In this document: piece after piece, positions 1 to 7,233 of the stretch | Position numbering within the stretch: the stretch's first letter is position 1 | How the letters are laid out: the number at the start of each line of letters is the position of its first letter | Assembly (NCBI GenBank): GCA_002280725.1 | Contig: NCEM01000005.1 | Coordinates: 26,335-90,334 of the forward strand | DNA length: 64,000 nucleotides | Reading direction: 5' to 3' | DNA from: Alphaproteobacteria bacterium 32-64-14 | GTDB taxonomy: Bacteria; Pseudomonadota; Alphaproteobacteria; Caulobacterales; Hyphomonadaceae | Notes under the pieces: generated by a model | The model's database searches: none | What the model saw: only the letters and a program-made list of their open reading frames with translations | What the model was told of the DNA's origin: nothing | Program-made: the position numbers and the translations under genes

Positions 1-79
1 TTTTGCGTTTGTCCCGAGCTGCCTGTTTCCGAAGGCGATGCCGCCTGCCGCATGATCACACATGCGTTTCAGCTGTAGT

Positions 80-104
80 TTGCAAATGAGAATGGGTTGC
101 AATT
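80..104. promoter_or_regulatory. Candidate Fur box
   Basis: The segment reads TTGCAAATGAGAATGGGTTG followed by CAATT. It has the TGCAAATGAGAAT core and a flanking inverted TTGCAA half that are typical of alphaproteobacterial Fur-regulated promoters of iron-uptake genes. It lies about 100 bases upstream of the PepSY gene, so iron-dependent repression of that operon is inferred. The rest of bases 1-203 shows no convincing gene. Confidence 0.55.
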
Positions 105-203
105 AGAAATCCCCTGTCGTAACGCTCGCCTCAAGAAGGGGCCCGCTGTTGGGGCCGGGGAACATGATGCGCGCCGGTTCCGGTCCGCACGGCAGGGAAC
201 TGG

Positions 204-908
204 ATGGCCGAGGGGTCGGACATAAGCGCAGCCGCGTCGGAAGACGTGGAAAAGCTGAAGGCAGAGAAAGCCGCCAAGAAGGCCCACAAGGCCAAGGTGC
301 GCCGGCTGTTCTGGATGACGCAGGCGCGCGTGTGGCACTGGATCACCGGCGCCGCGACGCTGATCGGCATGCTGCTGTTTGCGTTCACGGGCATCACGCT
401 GAATCACGCAGGGCAGATCGAGGGCAAGCCCGCCATCGTCGAGAAGACGGCGGTGCTGCCGGCCGGGATTCTGGTGCAGCTTGGCGAGGCGCCGGCGGAA
501 GGCGAGACGGCGATCCTGCCGAAGCCGGTGTCCGACTGGCTCGAGAAAGAGCTGGGCGCGCCCGTGTCGCGCAAGACCGGCGAGTGGTCGGAGGCGGAAG
601 TCTATGTCGGCATGCCCAAGCCGGGCGGGGACGCATGGCTGTCAATCGACCGCGAGACGGGCGACGTGATTTTCGAGAACACGGATCGCGGGGCGATCTC
701 GTGGCTGAACGATCTTCACAAAGGCAGGAACACGGGCCCGGTGTGGTTCTGGTTCCTAGACATTTTTTCGGTTGCGGCCATCCTGTTCTGCATCACTGGA
801 CTGGTGCTGCTGTGGATGCACGCGCCGCGCCGGCCGCCGACATGGTTCATCGTCGGCGCGGGTCTGATCGTTCCGGCGCTGATCGCCGTTTTCCTCGTTC
901 ATGTGTAA
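204..908 (+). CDS. PepSY-associated membrane protein (COG3295-like)
   Basis: A 234-residue inner-membrane protein with three predicted helices (about residues 46-66, 182-204 and 213-234) and a PepSY-like periplasmic segment between the first two. The stretch around 168-178 (LNDLHKGRNTG) is characteristic of PepSY-associated TM proteins; His45, His68 and His172 could be heme ligands (inference). A charged Lys/Ala-rich N-terminus precedes the first helix. ATG at 204 follows an AGGGA ribosome site. DUF2271 and DUF4198 genes follow at 12 and 25 bases, and a Fur-like box lies upstream, so a role in extracytosolic electron transfer or iron reduction is plausible. The electron donor and acceptor cannot be read from the sequence. 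Confidence 0.75.
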   Translation: MAEGSDISAAASEDVEKLKAEKAAKKAHKAKVRRLFWMTQARVWHWITGAATLIGMLLFAFTGITLNHAGQIEGKPAIVEKTAVLPAGILVQLGEAPAEGETAILPKPVSDWLEKELGAPVSRKTGEWSEAEVYVGMPKPGGDAWLSIDRETGDVIFENTDRGAISWLNDLHKGRNTGPVWFWFLDIFSVAAILFCITGLVLLWMHAPRRPPTWFIVGAGLIVPALIAVFLVHV

Positions 909-920
909 GGTGAGGCGCCT

Positions 921-1433
921 ATGCGCAATGTTGTGATGCTTGCGGTTCCGGTGGTGATGGCGGGTGCGGCGCATGCCGGCACGCTGGAGCTGACGGTGGA
1001 AATTCCGAAGCTCAACGTGGCCGAGTATCATCGCCCGTATGTGGCGATCTGGATCGAGGATGCGTCCGGCAAGGTCGCGGCCAACCTGTCGGTCTGGTAC
1101 GACATCAAGTTGAAGGATCAGGAAGGCGAGAAGTGGCTGAAGGATATCCGCCAGTGGTGGCGGCGTACCGGCCGCGAGTTGAACCTTCCGGTCGATGGCG
1201 TGTCGAGCCCGACCAAGCCGCCGGGCAAGAATACCGTGAAGTTCGACACGGGCGCTGGTCCGATCGCGACCCTGCCGGCGGGCGAATACAAGATCATCGT
1301 CGAAGCCAGCCGCGAAGTTGGCGGCAAGGAACTCGTCGAGATCCCGTTCAAATGGGCCCCGGGCGCTGAAGCGACGGGCACAGCCAGCGGCAAGGCCGAG
1401 CTCGGCGCCGTCACGCTCAAACTGACCAAGTAA
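921..1433 (+). CDS. DUF2271 periplasmic protein
   Basis: A 170-residue exported protein with signal peptide MRNVVMLAVPVVMAGAAHA and an all-beta DUF2271 domain. Residues 92-98 read DGVSSPT, close to the D-x-x-[ST]-G-A-[TS] motif to which ApbE attaches FMN in Rnf/Nqr subunits, but with Pro in place of Ala. It follows the PepSY gene by 12 bases and precedes a DUF4198 gene, with apbE shortly downstream. I infer an FMN-carrying or partner subunit of a flavin redox chain; family membership is well supported, the flavinylation is not proven. Confidence 0.7.
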   Translation: MRNVVMLAVPVVMAGAAHAGTLELTVEIPKLNVAEYHRPYVAIWIEDASGKVAANLSVWYDIKLKDQEGEKWLKDIRQWWRRTGRELNLPVDGVSSPTKPPGKNTVKFDTGAGPIATLPAGEYKIIVEASREVGGKELVEIPFKWAPGAEATGTASGKAELGAVTLKLTK

Positions 1434-1458
1434 TCCGCACCTTTCGGGAGAGAGACCG

Positions 1459-2268
1459 ATGAAGAACCTTGCCAAGAAACTGATCATCGCCGCCGCCGTT
1501 GCGTCGCTGACTGCCGGCGCCGCCCACGCCCACCGCGCGTGGATCCTGCCGTCGGCCACGGTCGTCTCGGGCGACAATGCCTGGGTGACGATCGATGGAG
1601 CCGTGTCGAACAACCTGTTCTTCCCGGATCACCGCCCGATGCAGATCGAGTCGATCAGCATCACCGCGCCGGATGGCACGCCGGTGAAGCCTGCGAACGC
1701 CACGGTCGGCCAGTACCGCACCACGTTCGACCTGCAGCTTCTGCAGAAGGGCACCTACCGCATCGCGCAGGCCAATAGCGGCCTCAACGCCTCGTGGAAG
1801 GAAGGCGCGGAGACGAAGCGCTGGCGCGGCACGATGGACGAATACGTCGCCCAGGGCATCGACAAGAAGCCGGGTGTTGAACTCACGCTGTCGAGCCGCC
1901 GCGTCGAGACGTTCGTCACCAATGGCGCGCCGAGCGCGCTCAAGCCGACGGGCAAGGGCCTTGAGCTGATCGCCGTCACGCACCCGAACGACCTCTACTC
2001 GGGCGAGGAAATCACCTTCAAGCTGGTGGATGGCGGCAAGCCGGCCGCGAACGTCGAAGTGACGCTCATCCAGGGCGGCGACCGCTATCGCGCGGAAGCG
2101 GGTGAACTGGTGCTGAAGTCAGCCGCGGACGGCACGATCAAGCTGACGCTGGAAAACGCCGGCATGTACTGGCTGGAAGCCGAAGCGCGCGGCACGGCCT
2201 CGATGGAAGGCAAGACGGTCAACTCGATGTCGACCTATGTGGCTGTCCTCGAAGTCCTGCCGGGCTGA
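1459..2268 (+). CDS. DUF4198 periplasmic protein
   Basis: A 269-residue exported protein of the DUF4198 family (related to NikM-type nickel/cobalt uptake accessory proteins). The signal peptide ends AHA after residue 24, so the mature chain would begin HRAWILP. An exposed N-terminal His is common in this family and in metal-binding histidine-brace proteins. Immunoglobulin-like beta segments make up the remainder (e.g. DGGKPAANVEVTL). A strong ribosome site (GGGAGAGAG) precedes the ATG. It is the last gene before a terminator in the PepSY-DUF2271-DUF4198 operon. Metal handling is likely; the metal is unknown, with iron favoured by the upstream Fur-like site. Confidence 0.72.
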   Translation: MKNLAKKLIIAAAVASLTAGAAHAHRAWILPSATVVSGDNAWVTIDGAVSNNLFFPDHRPMQIESISITAPDGTPVKPANATVGQYRTTFDLQLLQKGTYRIAQANSGLNASWKEGAETKRWRGTMDEYVAQGIDKKPGVELTLSSRRVETFVTNGAPSALKPTGKGLELIAVTHPNDLYSGEEITFKLVDGGKPAANVEVTLIQGGDRYRAEAGELVLKSAADGTIKLTLENAGMYWLEAEARGTASMEGKTVNSMSTYVAVLEVLPG

Positions 2269-2295
2269 TTGATCGCTTTACTGCGAATAGTCCGG

Positions 2296-2325
2296 AAGGC
2301 CCTGCGGTTCGCCGCGGGGCCTTTT
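2296..2325 (+). terminator. Intrinsic terminator with UUCG loop
   Basis: A 12-base stem (2296-2307 with 2312-2323, one G-U-type mismatch) closes a TTCG tetraloop and ends in TTTT. It ends the operon after the DUF4198 gene and separates it from apbE. Confidence 0.85.
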
Positions 2326-2363
2326 GCTTGCGTGAAGCAGTTTCACCTGACAGCTAGGATGGC

Positions 2364-3419
2364 ATGACCGACGTGCGCCTCCTTATTCCGCAGGGCATGA
2401 AGCCCGCTGACGTGCGCGCTTCTCGCATCGACGCGCCTGTGCGGCGATTGTCTGGCGCGACGATGGGGACGGGCTGGTCGCTGTCGTTCGCGGCGGAGGA
2501 AGATGTTGCGAACACCCATGTCATCGCAGCGCTGGACGAGACGTTCGCGCTGGTGATCCGCCAGATGAGCGGATGGGAGCCGCAATCCGATCTCTGCCAG
2601 TTCAATCGTGCGGCGCCGGGATGGCGTGAGCTGCAGCCGGAGTTCTTCCACGTGCTGGCGCGCGCGCTGGAGATCGCGGCGCTGACGGAGGGGGCGTACG
2701 ATCCGGCGCTGGGAGCTGTGGTAGATCGCCTGGGGTTTGGACCAACACCGCTTGTCATCCCGGAAGCGCGCAGCGCTATCCGGGACCCATCGGGCCAGCA
2801 CGACAGCCTCGCGATGGATCCCGGCTCTCCGCTTCGCTTCGGCCGGGATGACACGCGGTGGCGCGATGTCCAACTCGATGCCGCGAACCTCCGCGCCTAT
2901 CAGCCGGGCGGTGTCGCGCTGGATCTGTCGTCGATCGCCAAGGGATACGCGGTCGATCTCTGTGCGGAGCGGTTGCGCGGGTTGGGCGTGCCGTCCGTCC
3001 TGATGGAGATCGGCGGCGAGTTCGTGGGGCAGGGCGTGAAGCCCGATGCGCAGCCATGGTGGGTGGCGCTGGAGCTGGCCGAGACCGCGCCTGCGCCCGG
3101 CGAGCCGCCGGGGACGGATGTGGCGCTGGTGAATCTTTCCGTGGCGACGTCTGGCGATTTTGTGCGGCGGCGCGAGGGCGTCTCGCATCTGCTGTATGGG
3201 CGCACGGGTGAGGCGCTGAGCGGAGAGCTGTCGGGCGTTGCGGTGATGCATGCGCGGTGCATGGACGCGGATGGCTGGGCGACTGCGCTGTTTGCGCTTG
3301 GGCTCAGCGAAGGGCTGGCGGTGGCGGAGGGGCAAGGGCTTGCCGCGGTGTTCGCGCAGCGCACTGCGGATGGCGCGCGGACGCACCTGACGGCGGCGGC
3401 TCAGGCGATGACCGGCTAG
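2364..3419 (+). CDS. apbE: FAD:protein FMN transferase ApbE
   Basis: A 351-residue ApbE-family enzyme that transfers FMN from FAD to Ser/Thr of target proteins. Visible signatures are GATMGTGW near residue 32 and DLSSIAKGYAVD near 191-202, the conserved FAD/Mg region. No signal peptide is visible, unlike many periplasmic ApbE proteins. It lies downstream of the PepSY/DUF2271/DUF4198 genes, though a terminator intervenes, so it may have its own promoter. Residues about 131-163 are encoded by a 99-base palindromic repeat inserted in frame; without it the protein would be of usual length (~318). The likely substrate is the upstream DUF2271 protein (inference). Confidence 0.88.
   Translation: MTDVRLLIPQGMKPADVRASRIDAPVRRLSGATMGTGWSLSFAAEEDVANTHVIAALDETFALVIRQMSGWEPQSDLCQFNRAAPGWRELQPEFFHVLARALEIAALTEGAYDPALGAVVDRLGFGPTPLVIPEARSAIRDPSGQHDSLAMDPGSPLRFGRDDTRWRDVQLDAANLRAYQPGGVALDLSSIAKGYAVDLCAERLRGLGVPSVLMEIGGEFVGQGVKPDAQPWWVALELAETAPAPGEPPGTDVALVNLSVATSGDFVRRREGVSHLLYGRTGEALSGELSGVAVMHARCMDADGWATALFALGLSEGLAVAEGQGLAAVFAQRTADGARTHLTAAAQAMTG
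2754..2852. repeat. In-frame palindromic repeat inside apbE
   Basis: This 99-base segment starts GTCATCCCGG and ends with the exact inverse CCGGGATGAC; the arms pair imperfectly for about 40 bases. Its reading CCCGGCTCTCCGCTTCGCTT and opposite-strand translation HPGRSEAESRDP are typical of a dispersed intergenic palindromic element common in alphaproteobacteria. Here it lies inside a gene and, at 33 codons, keeps the frame. Confidence 0.75.
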
Positions 3420-3429
3420 CCGTTTCGCC

Positions 3430-3492
3430 AAAAGAAAAGACGCGCTTCGATGAAGCGCGCCTTCCCAGTACTCTACGCTTTTTACTCTACAC
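3430..3492 (-). ncRNA. Candidate small RNA 3' end: repeat element plus terminator
   Basis: Read on the minus strand, GTGTAGAGTA then AAAAGCGTAGAGT (3470-3492) is followed by a perfect 8-base stem (3441-3448 with 3452-3459) and a T-rich tail TCTTTTCTTTT. A closely similar repeat-plus-terminator lies at 58586-58662. It is either the 3' end of a small RNA transcribed from the 3420-3630 gap or a far 3' end of the phasin transcript. Only the terminator is directly supported. Confidence 0.4.
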
Positions 3493-3626
3493 AGCCGATG
3501 AGACTCGAATCGGCCAACTCCACTTACGCATACGCCGCTGGCCGATGGGAGGCGGCAAATGCAGCAGATGCTGCAATGCGCCGGCGGCGAGACAACGCGG
3601 CCTGAACTCAACGTTACGCTACGCTA

Positions 3627-3669
3627 CAAAACAAACGGGCGCGGAGATCGAAGCGAACTCAACGCGCCC
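3627..3669 (-). terminator. Intrinsic terminator of the phasin gene
   Basis: On the minus strand a 7-base GC stem (GGGCGCG at 3637-3643 with CGCGCCC at 3663-3669) is followed by GTTTGTTTTG. It lies about 90 bases past the phasin stop codon. Confidence 0.6.
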
Positions 3670-3761
3670 TTTGTCGGGTCATACGTGCCTCTCCTTAGGG
3701 AGAGGCGAGCTGCCGGATCCGGGGGAGGGGGTCCGAATCCGGCGCTCAAGCGAAGAAAACC

Positions 3762-4190
3762 TTAGGCGGCTTTCTTGGCGGCCTTGACAGCCTTGGTCGT
3801 GGCTTCAGTGGCTTCTTCGACAGCCTTCGGGGCCAGAGCGACAACCGTGTCGATCATCTGGGTCTGGGCTTTTTTCGCGACTTCGGCGTAGGCCATCAGG
3901 CGGGCCGGGATGTCCTGCATCGTGGCCTGGGCCAGTTCGCCGGCTTTCTTGGCGTAGGCCGTCGGCTGCGTTTCGGCAGTCATCAGCGTGGTCGCGTCCT
4001 TGGCGGCATCGCGCATCCAGGCGGTGGTCAGCTCAACGTTCTTGTTGAGGGCTTCCACGGCGACTTCGCGATACTTGGCTTGCATGTCGGTGAAGGCTTT
4101 GAGCGGCGTCGCGTTGGCGAAATCCGGCATCATTTTCGAGAATTGTTCGAAGCTCTTGTTGAAGTCGAACATGTCGGTCATCGGGTTCAT
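3762..4190 (-). CDS. Phasin family protein (PHB granule)
   Basis: A 142-residue phasin: amphipathic helices, no signal peptide, MFDFNKSFEQFSKMMPDF at the N-terminus, and an Ala/Lys-rich tail (EATTKAVKAAKKAA) of the Phasin_2 type. Phasins coat polyhydroxyalkanoate granules and control their size and number. ATG at 4190 is chosen because AGGAG lies 8 bases upstream; an in-frame upstream ATG at 4232 lacks this. It is followed upstream by the phaC cluster on the same strand. Repeated TGCCGCA-type motifs at 4237-4276 suggest control by PhaR. Confidence 0.88.
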   Translation of the reverse strand: MNPMTDMFDFNKSFEQFSKMMPDFANATPLKAFTDMQAKYREVAVEALNKNVELTTAWMRDAAKDATTLMTAETQPTAYAKKAGELAQATMQDIPARLMAYAEVAKKAQTQMIDTVVALAPKAVEEATEATTKAVKAAKKAA

Positions 4191-4236
4191 GGGGGGGTCT
4201 CCTGAGGGTGGTCCGAACTCTGTGAGAACCATCTAA

Positions 4237-4276
4237 TGCCGCAGTGCGGCAAAGGCAAGTTCGAAATTGCCGCAGG
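4237..4276. promoter_or_regulatory. Candidate PhaR operator of the phasin gene
   Basis: TGCCGCA-G-TGCGGCA (4237-4251) is a perfect 7-1-7 palindrome. AATTGCCGCAGG (4265-4276) recurs exactly, inverted, at 7120-7131 in front of phaC. A third related copy (CCGCGAGTGCGAA) follows around 4290. phaR is encoded at 8121-8720, and PhaR proteins bind GC-rich TGC/GCA repeats. Confidence 0.5.
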
Positions 4277-4309
4277 TGCGAAAAATATTCCGCGAGTGCG
4301 AAGGGAGCG

Positions 4310-5182
4310 TTAGGCTGACGTTAGGGAATTAACCGGGTTTCGCGTTGCAAGCGCTGCAAATCCCAAGACCCAGCCGATTACGAAGCTGAGTCCATAACCG
4401 CCGAGCGGCACGGGGTAGGCGCCGAGCAGCGGCGCAATGGCGGTGGCGGCGAAGTAGCCGGAGAGGGCCAGCGCCTTCCAGCGGAGGTCGGCCGAGCGCC
4501 AGAGCAGGAGTGGGCTCAGAACGGCGACCACCAGCGACACGGCGAGTCCGTAGCCGAGGACAGCGGACTGGCTGAAGGCGAGGCCGAAGATGCCCTCGAC
4601 ATGGGGCACGGGCAGGAGCGGATCGGGCTGCATCACGCAGTAGGCGATCAGGCCTGCGCCGATGAGGAGGGCTGCGAGCGCGCCTGCCATCCGGAAGGCG
4701 AAGCCGAAGAGGACGACGCTGGCGCTGACGAAACCGGCGAGCTGGGAGACGTCGGGCTGGTGCGCGATGACGCCGCCCATGACGAGAAAGCAGGGAATGG
4801 CGAGCCACCTGCGACCTGGCGTGAACACGGCGATCGCAAGCGGCAGGACGAGAGCAGCGGCGTTCAGCTGTATCGGGCCGCCGCCCACCCAGCGGGAGAC
4901 GCCTTCCTGTTCCGGGCCCCAGATGCTGAGGACGATCACGAGAACGGCGAGGAGCGTGACAGGAAAGCCGAGCCATCCGCGCGACGCGGTGACGACGCCG
5001 ATGATGGCGGCAACGACCCACATGACCGGATTGCGGACCCAGGTGTCGAGCGGGATGCCGGCCTGCGCCATGACCGCAGCGCCCACGATGATGGCGACGA
5101 GCGAGCTGGCGCTGAACGCCCAGATGGACGGGCGGTGAGACCCGTCGTCCGGCTGGCGGCCTTGCGGCATGAACTGCGTCAA
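4310..5182 (-). CDS. Polytopic membrane protein of unknown function
   Basis: A 290-residue protein with about eight or nine hydrophobic helices and a short cytoplasmic N-terminus. I do not recognise the family. The segment SRWVGGGPIQLNAAALVLP is reminiscent of the RWI-x-G-P-x-x-QPSE region of FtsW/RodA-type proteins, but the rest does not match convincingly. It starts only 3 bases after the phaC stop and ends shortly before the phasin control region, so it is probably co-transcribed with phaC. A PHB-related role is only suggested by position. Confidence 0.7.
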   Translation of the reverse strand: MTQFMPQGRQPDDGSHRPSIWAFSASSLVAIIVGAAVMAQAGIPLDTWVRNPVMWVVAAIIGVVTASRGWLGFPVTLLAVLVIVLSIWGPEQEGVSRWVGGGPIQLNAAALVLPLAIAVFTPGRRWLAIPCFLVMGGVIAHQPDVSQLAGFVSASVVLFGFAFRMAGALAALLIGAGLIAYCVMQPDPLLPVPHVEGIFGLAFSQSAVLGYGLAVSLVVAVLSPLLLWRSADLRWKALALSGYFAATAIAPLLGAYPVPLGGYGLSFVIGWVLGFAALATRNPVNSLTSA

Positions 5183-5185
5183 ACG

Positions 5186-6979
5186 CTACTCGCGGACGTA
5201 ACGGCCAGGCGCCGGCTCGAGGCGCGGGACAGAGGCGGGGAAACTTTCGGCGGCATCGATCTTCTTGCCGGAGCGGCGGGCGAGCCATATGGCCCAGTCC
5301 GGCCACCAGGAGCCGTCGTGCGCATCCGTGCCTGCGCGCCAGGCATCAAGGTCCGTGCCGGGGTCCGCGTCGGAGACCCAGTAGCCGTACTTCTTCTTGT
5401 CCGGATGGTTCACGATGCCGGCGATGTGGCCCGACTGTGCGAGCACAAAGCGCCCGCCGCCCTTGAGGCGCGTCAGGCCTTTGAAGGACGCCGTCCACGG
5501 CGCGATGTGATCCTTTTCGCAGGCGACGACATAGTGGGGCATCTTGATGTCATCGAGGCCGACATGCGTGCCCTCGATCTCGAACGCGCCTTTCGCGAAC
5601 AGGTTGTCGCGATAGAGATGGGTCAGGTATTCGCGCGCCATGCGCTCGGGCAGGCGGGTGGAATCCTCGTTCCAGAACAGCAGGTCGAATTTCGGACGCG
5701 CCTCGCCGAGCAGGTAGGCCTTCACGGCGGGCCCGTAGACGAGATCGTTGGGGCGCAGGAAGCTGAATGTGCGCGCCATGATGCGCTGGTCGAGGAAGCC
5801 CTTGCGCTGCGCCTCGATCATGATGCCGGAGATGAAGCCCTCGTCGATGAAGGATTTCAGCGGGCCGGGGTCTTCAAAGTCGGTGAGGGCGGTGAAGAAC
5901 GTCACCGACTTGGCGGGGTTCTCCTGCTTGGTCTTCTGCAGCCAGGCCTGCGTCAGCGCCAGCGTGGTGCCGCCGATGCAGTAGCCGACGACGTTGACGC
6001 CGTCATTGCCGTGCAGCGCATCGACCTTCTTCATCGCGGGGACGACGCCCTGCGTGACGTAAGAGTCCATGCCGCAGGTGCGCAGTTCCTCGCGCGGGTT
6101 CTTCCACGAGACGATGTAGACGGCGAAGCCCTGGTCCGTGAGCCATTTTACCAGCGAGGATTTCGGCTGCAGGTCGAGAATGTAAAACTTGTTGATCCAT
6201 GGCGGGACCAGCAGGAGCGGCCGGGCGTGGACCTTGTCCGTCGTCGGCTCGTAGCGGATCAACTGGTAAAGCGCGGTGTCCTCGACGACGTGGCCTTTCG
6301 TGGTGGCGAGCGTCTCGCCAACCTTGAAGGCTTCGGGGTCGGACAGGGTGACCAGCAGGTCTCCGCCCGAACGCTCTAGATCCTTCACGAGGTTTTCCAG
6401 CCCCTCGACCAGCGAGCGGCCATTGGTCTCCACCGCTTTCTTGATGGCGACCGGGTTGGAGGCGAGGAAGTTTGCGGGCGAGAACAGGTCGACCAGCTGG
6501 TGTGTGAAGAAGTGGACCTGTTCGGTGTGCTTCTCGTCTTCGCCGGTCGAGGCCGTGTCGGCGATGCTTTCCAGATACTCCGACATGATCTGGTACTGGC
6601 GGCGCAGGTAGTAGAAGAACGGGTGCTTGCTCCACTCCGCATCGGCAAAGCGCGCGTCGGCCGGCGCCTCGTCCTCAGCCGCCTTGGGCGTCATGCGGCT
6701 GGCGCCCGAAAGCATGGCCTGCGTGAGTTCGGCATAGAGCGCGGTCGTGTTCTGCCAGAACTGCATCTGGGAGTTCAGCGCCTTCATCGGGTTCGACATC
6801 CAGCCCTGGGCATGGCTGGCGGCGGCGCGCAAGAAGAAGGGCTGTCCCGGACCTTCGACGCCCGGATTGCGGATTTCCCGCCGCGACAGGGCAAGGAAAA
6901 GTCGCTGCAGAAGGAAATTGATGCGCTGGAAGTTCTGGCTGAGCTCGAAGGCCCCAACTGGACTCATGCCATCTGTCAT
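5186..6979 (-). CDS. phaC: Class I poly(3-hydroxyalkanoate) synthase
   Basis: A 597-residue PHA synthase that polymerises hydroxyacyl-CoA into storage polyester. The lipase-like box VGYCIGG places the nucleophile at Cys334; Asp490 (ACEKDH) and His518 (SGHIAG) complete the triad. The N-terminal helical region and the length fit class I enzymes. ATG at 6979 is preferred; an upstream extension in the same frame has no family-like sequence, and ATG at 6967 is an alternative. The gene diverges from an alpha/beta hydrolase, with candidate PhaR motifs between them, and a membrane protein gene follows immediately. Confidence 0.95.
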   Translation of the reverse strand: MTDGMSPVGAFELSQNFQRINFLLQRLFLALSRREIRNPGVEGPGQPFFLRAAASHAQGWMSNPMKALNSQMQFWQNTTALYAELTQAMLSGASRMTPKAAEDEAPADARFADAEWSKHPFFYYLRRQYQIMSEYLESIADTASTGEDEKHTEQVHFFTHQLVDLFSPANFLASNPVAIKKAVETNGRSLVEGLENLVKDLERSGGDLLVTLSDPEAFKVGETLATTKGHVVEDTALYQLIRYEPTTDKVHARPLLLVPPWINKFYILDLQPKSSLVKWLTDQGFAVYIVSWKNPREELRTCGMDSYVTQGVVPAMKKVDALHGNDGVNVVGYCIGGTTLALTQAWLQKTKQENPAKSVTFFTALTDFEDPGPLKSFIDEGFISGIMIEAQRKGFLDQRIMARTFSFLRPNDLVYGPAVKAYLLGEARPKFDLLFWNEDSTRLPERMAREYLTHLYRDNLFAKGAFEIEGTHVGLDDIKMPHYVVACEKDHIAPWTASFKGLTRLKGGGRFVLAQSGHIAGIVNHPDKKKYGYWVSDADPGTDLDAWRAGTDAHDGSWWPDWAIWLARRSGKKIDAAESFPASVPRLEPAPGRYVRE

Positions 6980-7119
6980 TGCCGCGCCCGAAAATGTGTA
7001 CAGGAAGCAAGGTAACACCCGCCCGGATCGCGTCAAAGGTTCTGACGCGAAACGTGTTTCTCGTTGCTGGCGTGGATCGATACGGCCGTAGCGTAAGGCG
7101 CCGGAAAAGGTTTCGCCGC

Positions 7120-7201
7120 CCTGCGGCAATTGCGGGCTTCTGGAATCGAGCGGAAGGGGTTAGAGGGAGTCTGGGGATTGCTGCACCTGCACAGTATGCA
7201 G
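7120..7201. promoter_or_regulatory. Candidate PhaR sites between phaC and hydrolase
   Basis: CCTGCGGCAATT (7120-7131) is the exact inverse of the phasin-promoter motif at 4265-4276. CTGCA-CAGTA-TGCAG (7187-7201) is a further CTGC/GCAG palindrome of the kind bound by PhaR in Rhodobacter. They lie in the 254-base divergent region (6980-7233), which shows no other gene. Confidence 0.45.
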
Positions 7202-7233
7202 TCGCACAAAAATCGCTGGAGACGTCGCCGCAC

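Larger units (their letters stand above)
3420..3761. other. Intergenic region between convergent apbE and phasin genes
   Basis: About 340 bases without a credible protein gene. It holds two minus-strand terminators (listed separately), heptamer repeats related to GTAGAGT, several hairpins (for example around 3493-3513 and a CCTCTCC-TTAG-GGAGAGG hairpin at 3689-3706 resembling a common proteobacterial intergenic repeat), and a possible small minus-strand RNA between them. Confidence 0.5.

Noticed and set aside
3490..3560. Possible tRNA in the hairpin-rich gap (ACTCGAATCGG)
   Set aside because: The GACTCGAATC stretch recalls a T-arm, but no acceptor stem, anticodon arm or conserved D-arm can be drawn.
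4601..6379. A 592-codon plus-strand open frame opposite phaC and the membrane protein
   Set aside because: The opposite strand carries PhaC with its full catalytic triad; the plus-strand translation is low-complexity Asp/Arg/Gly without family features.
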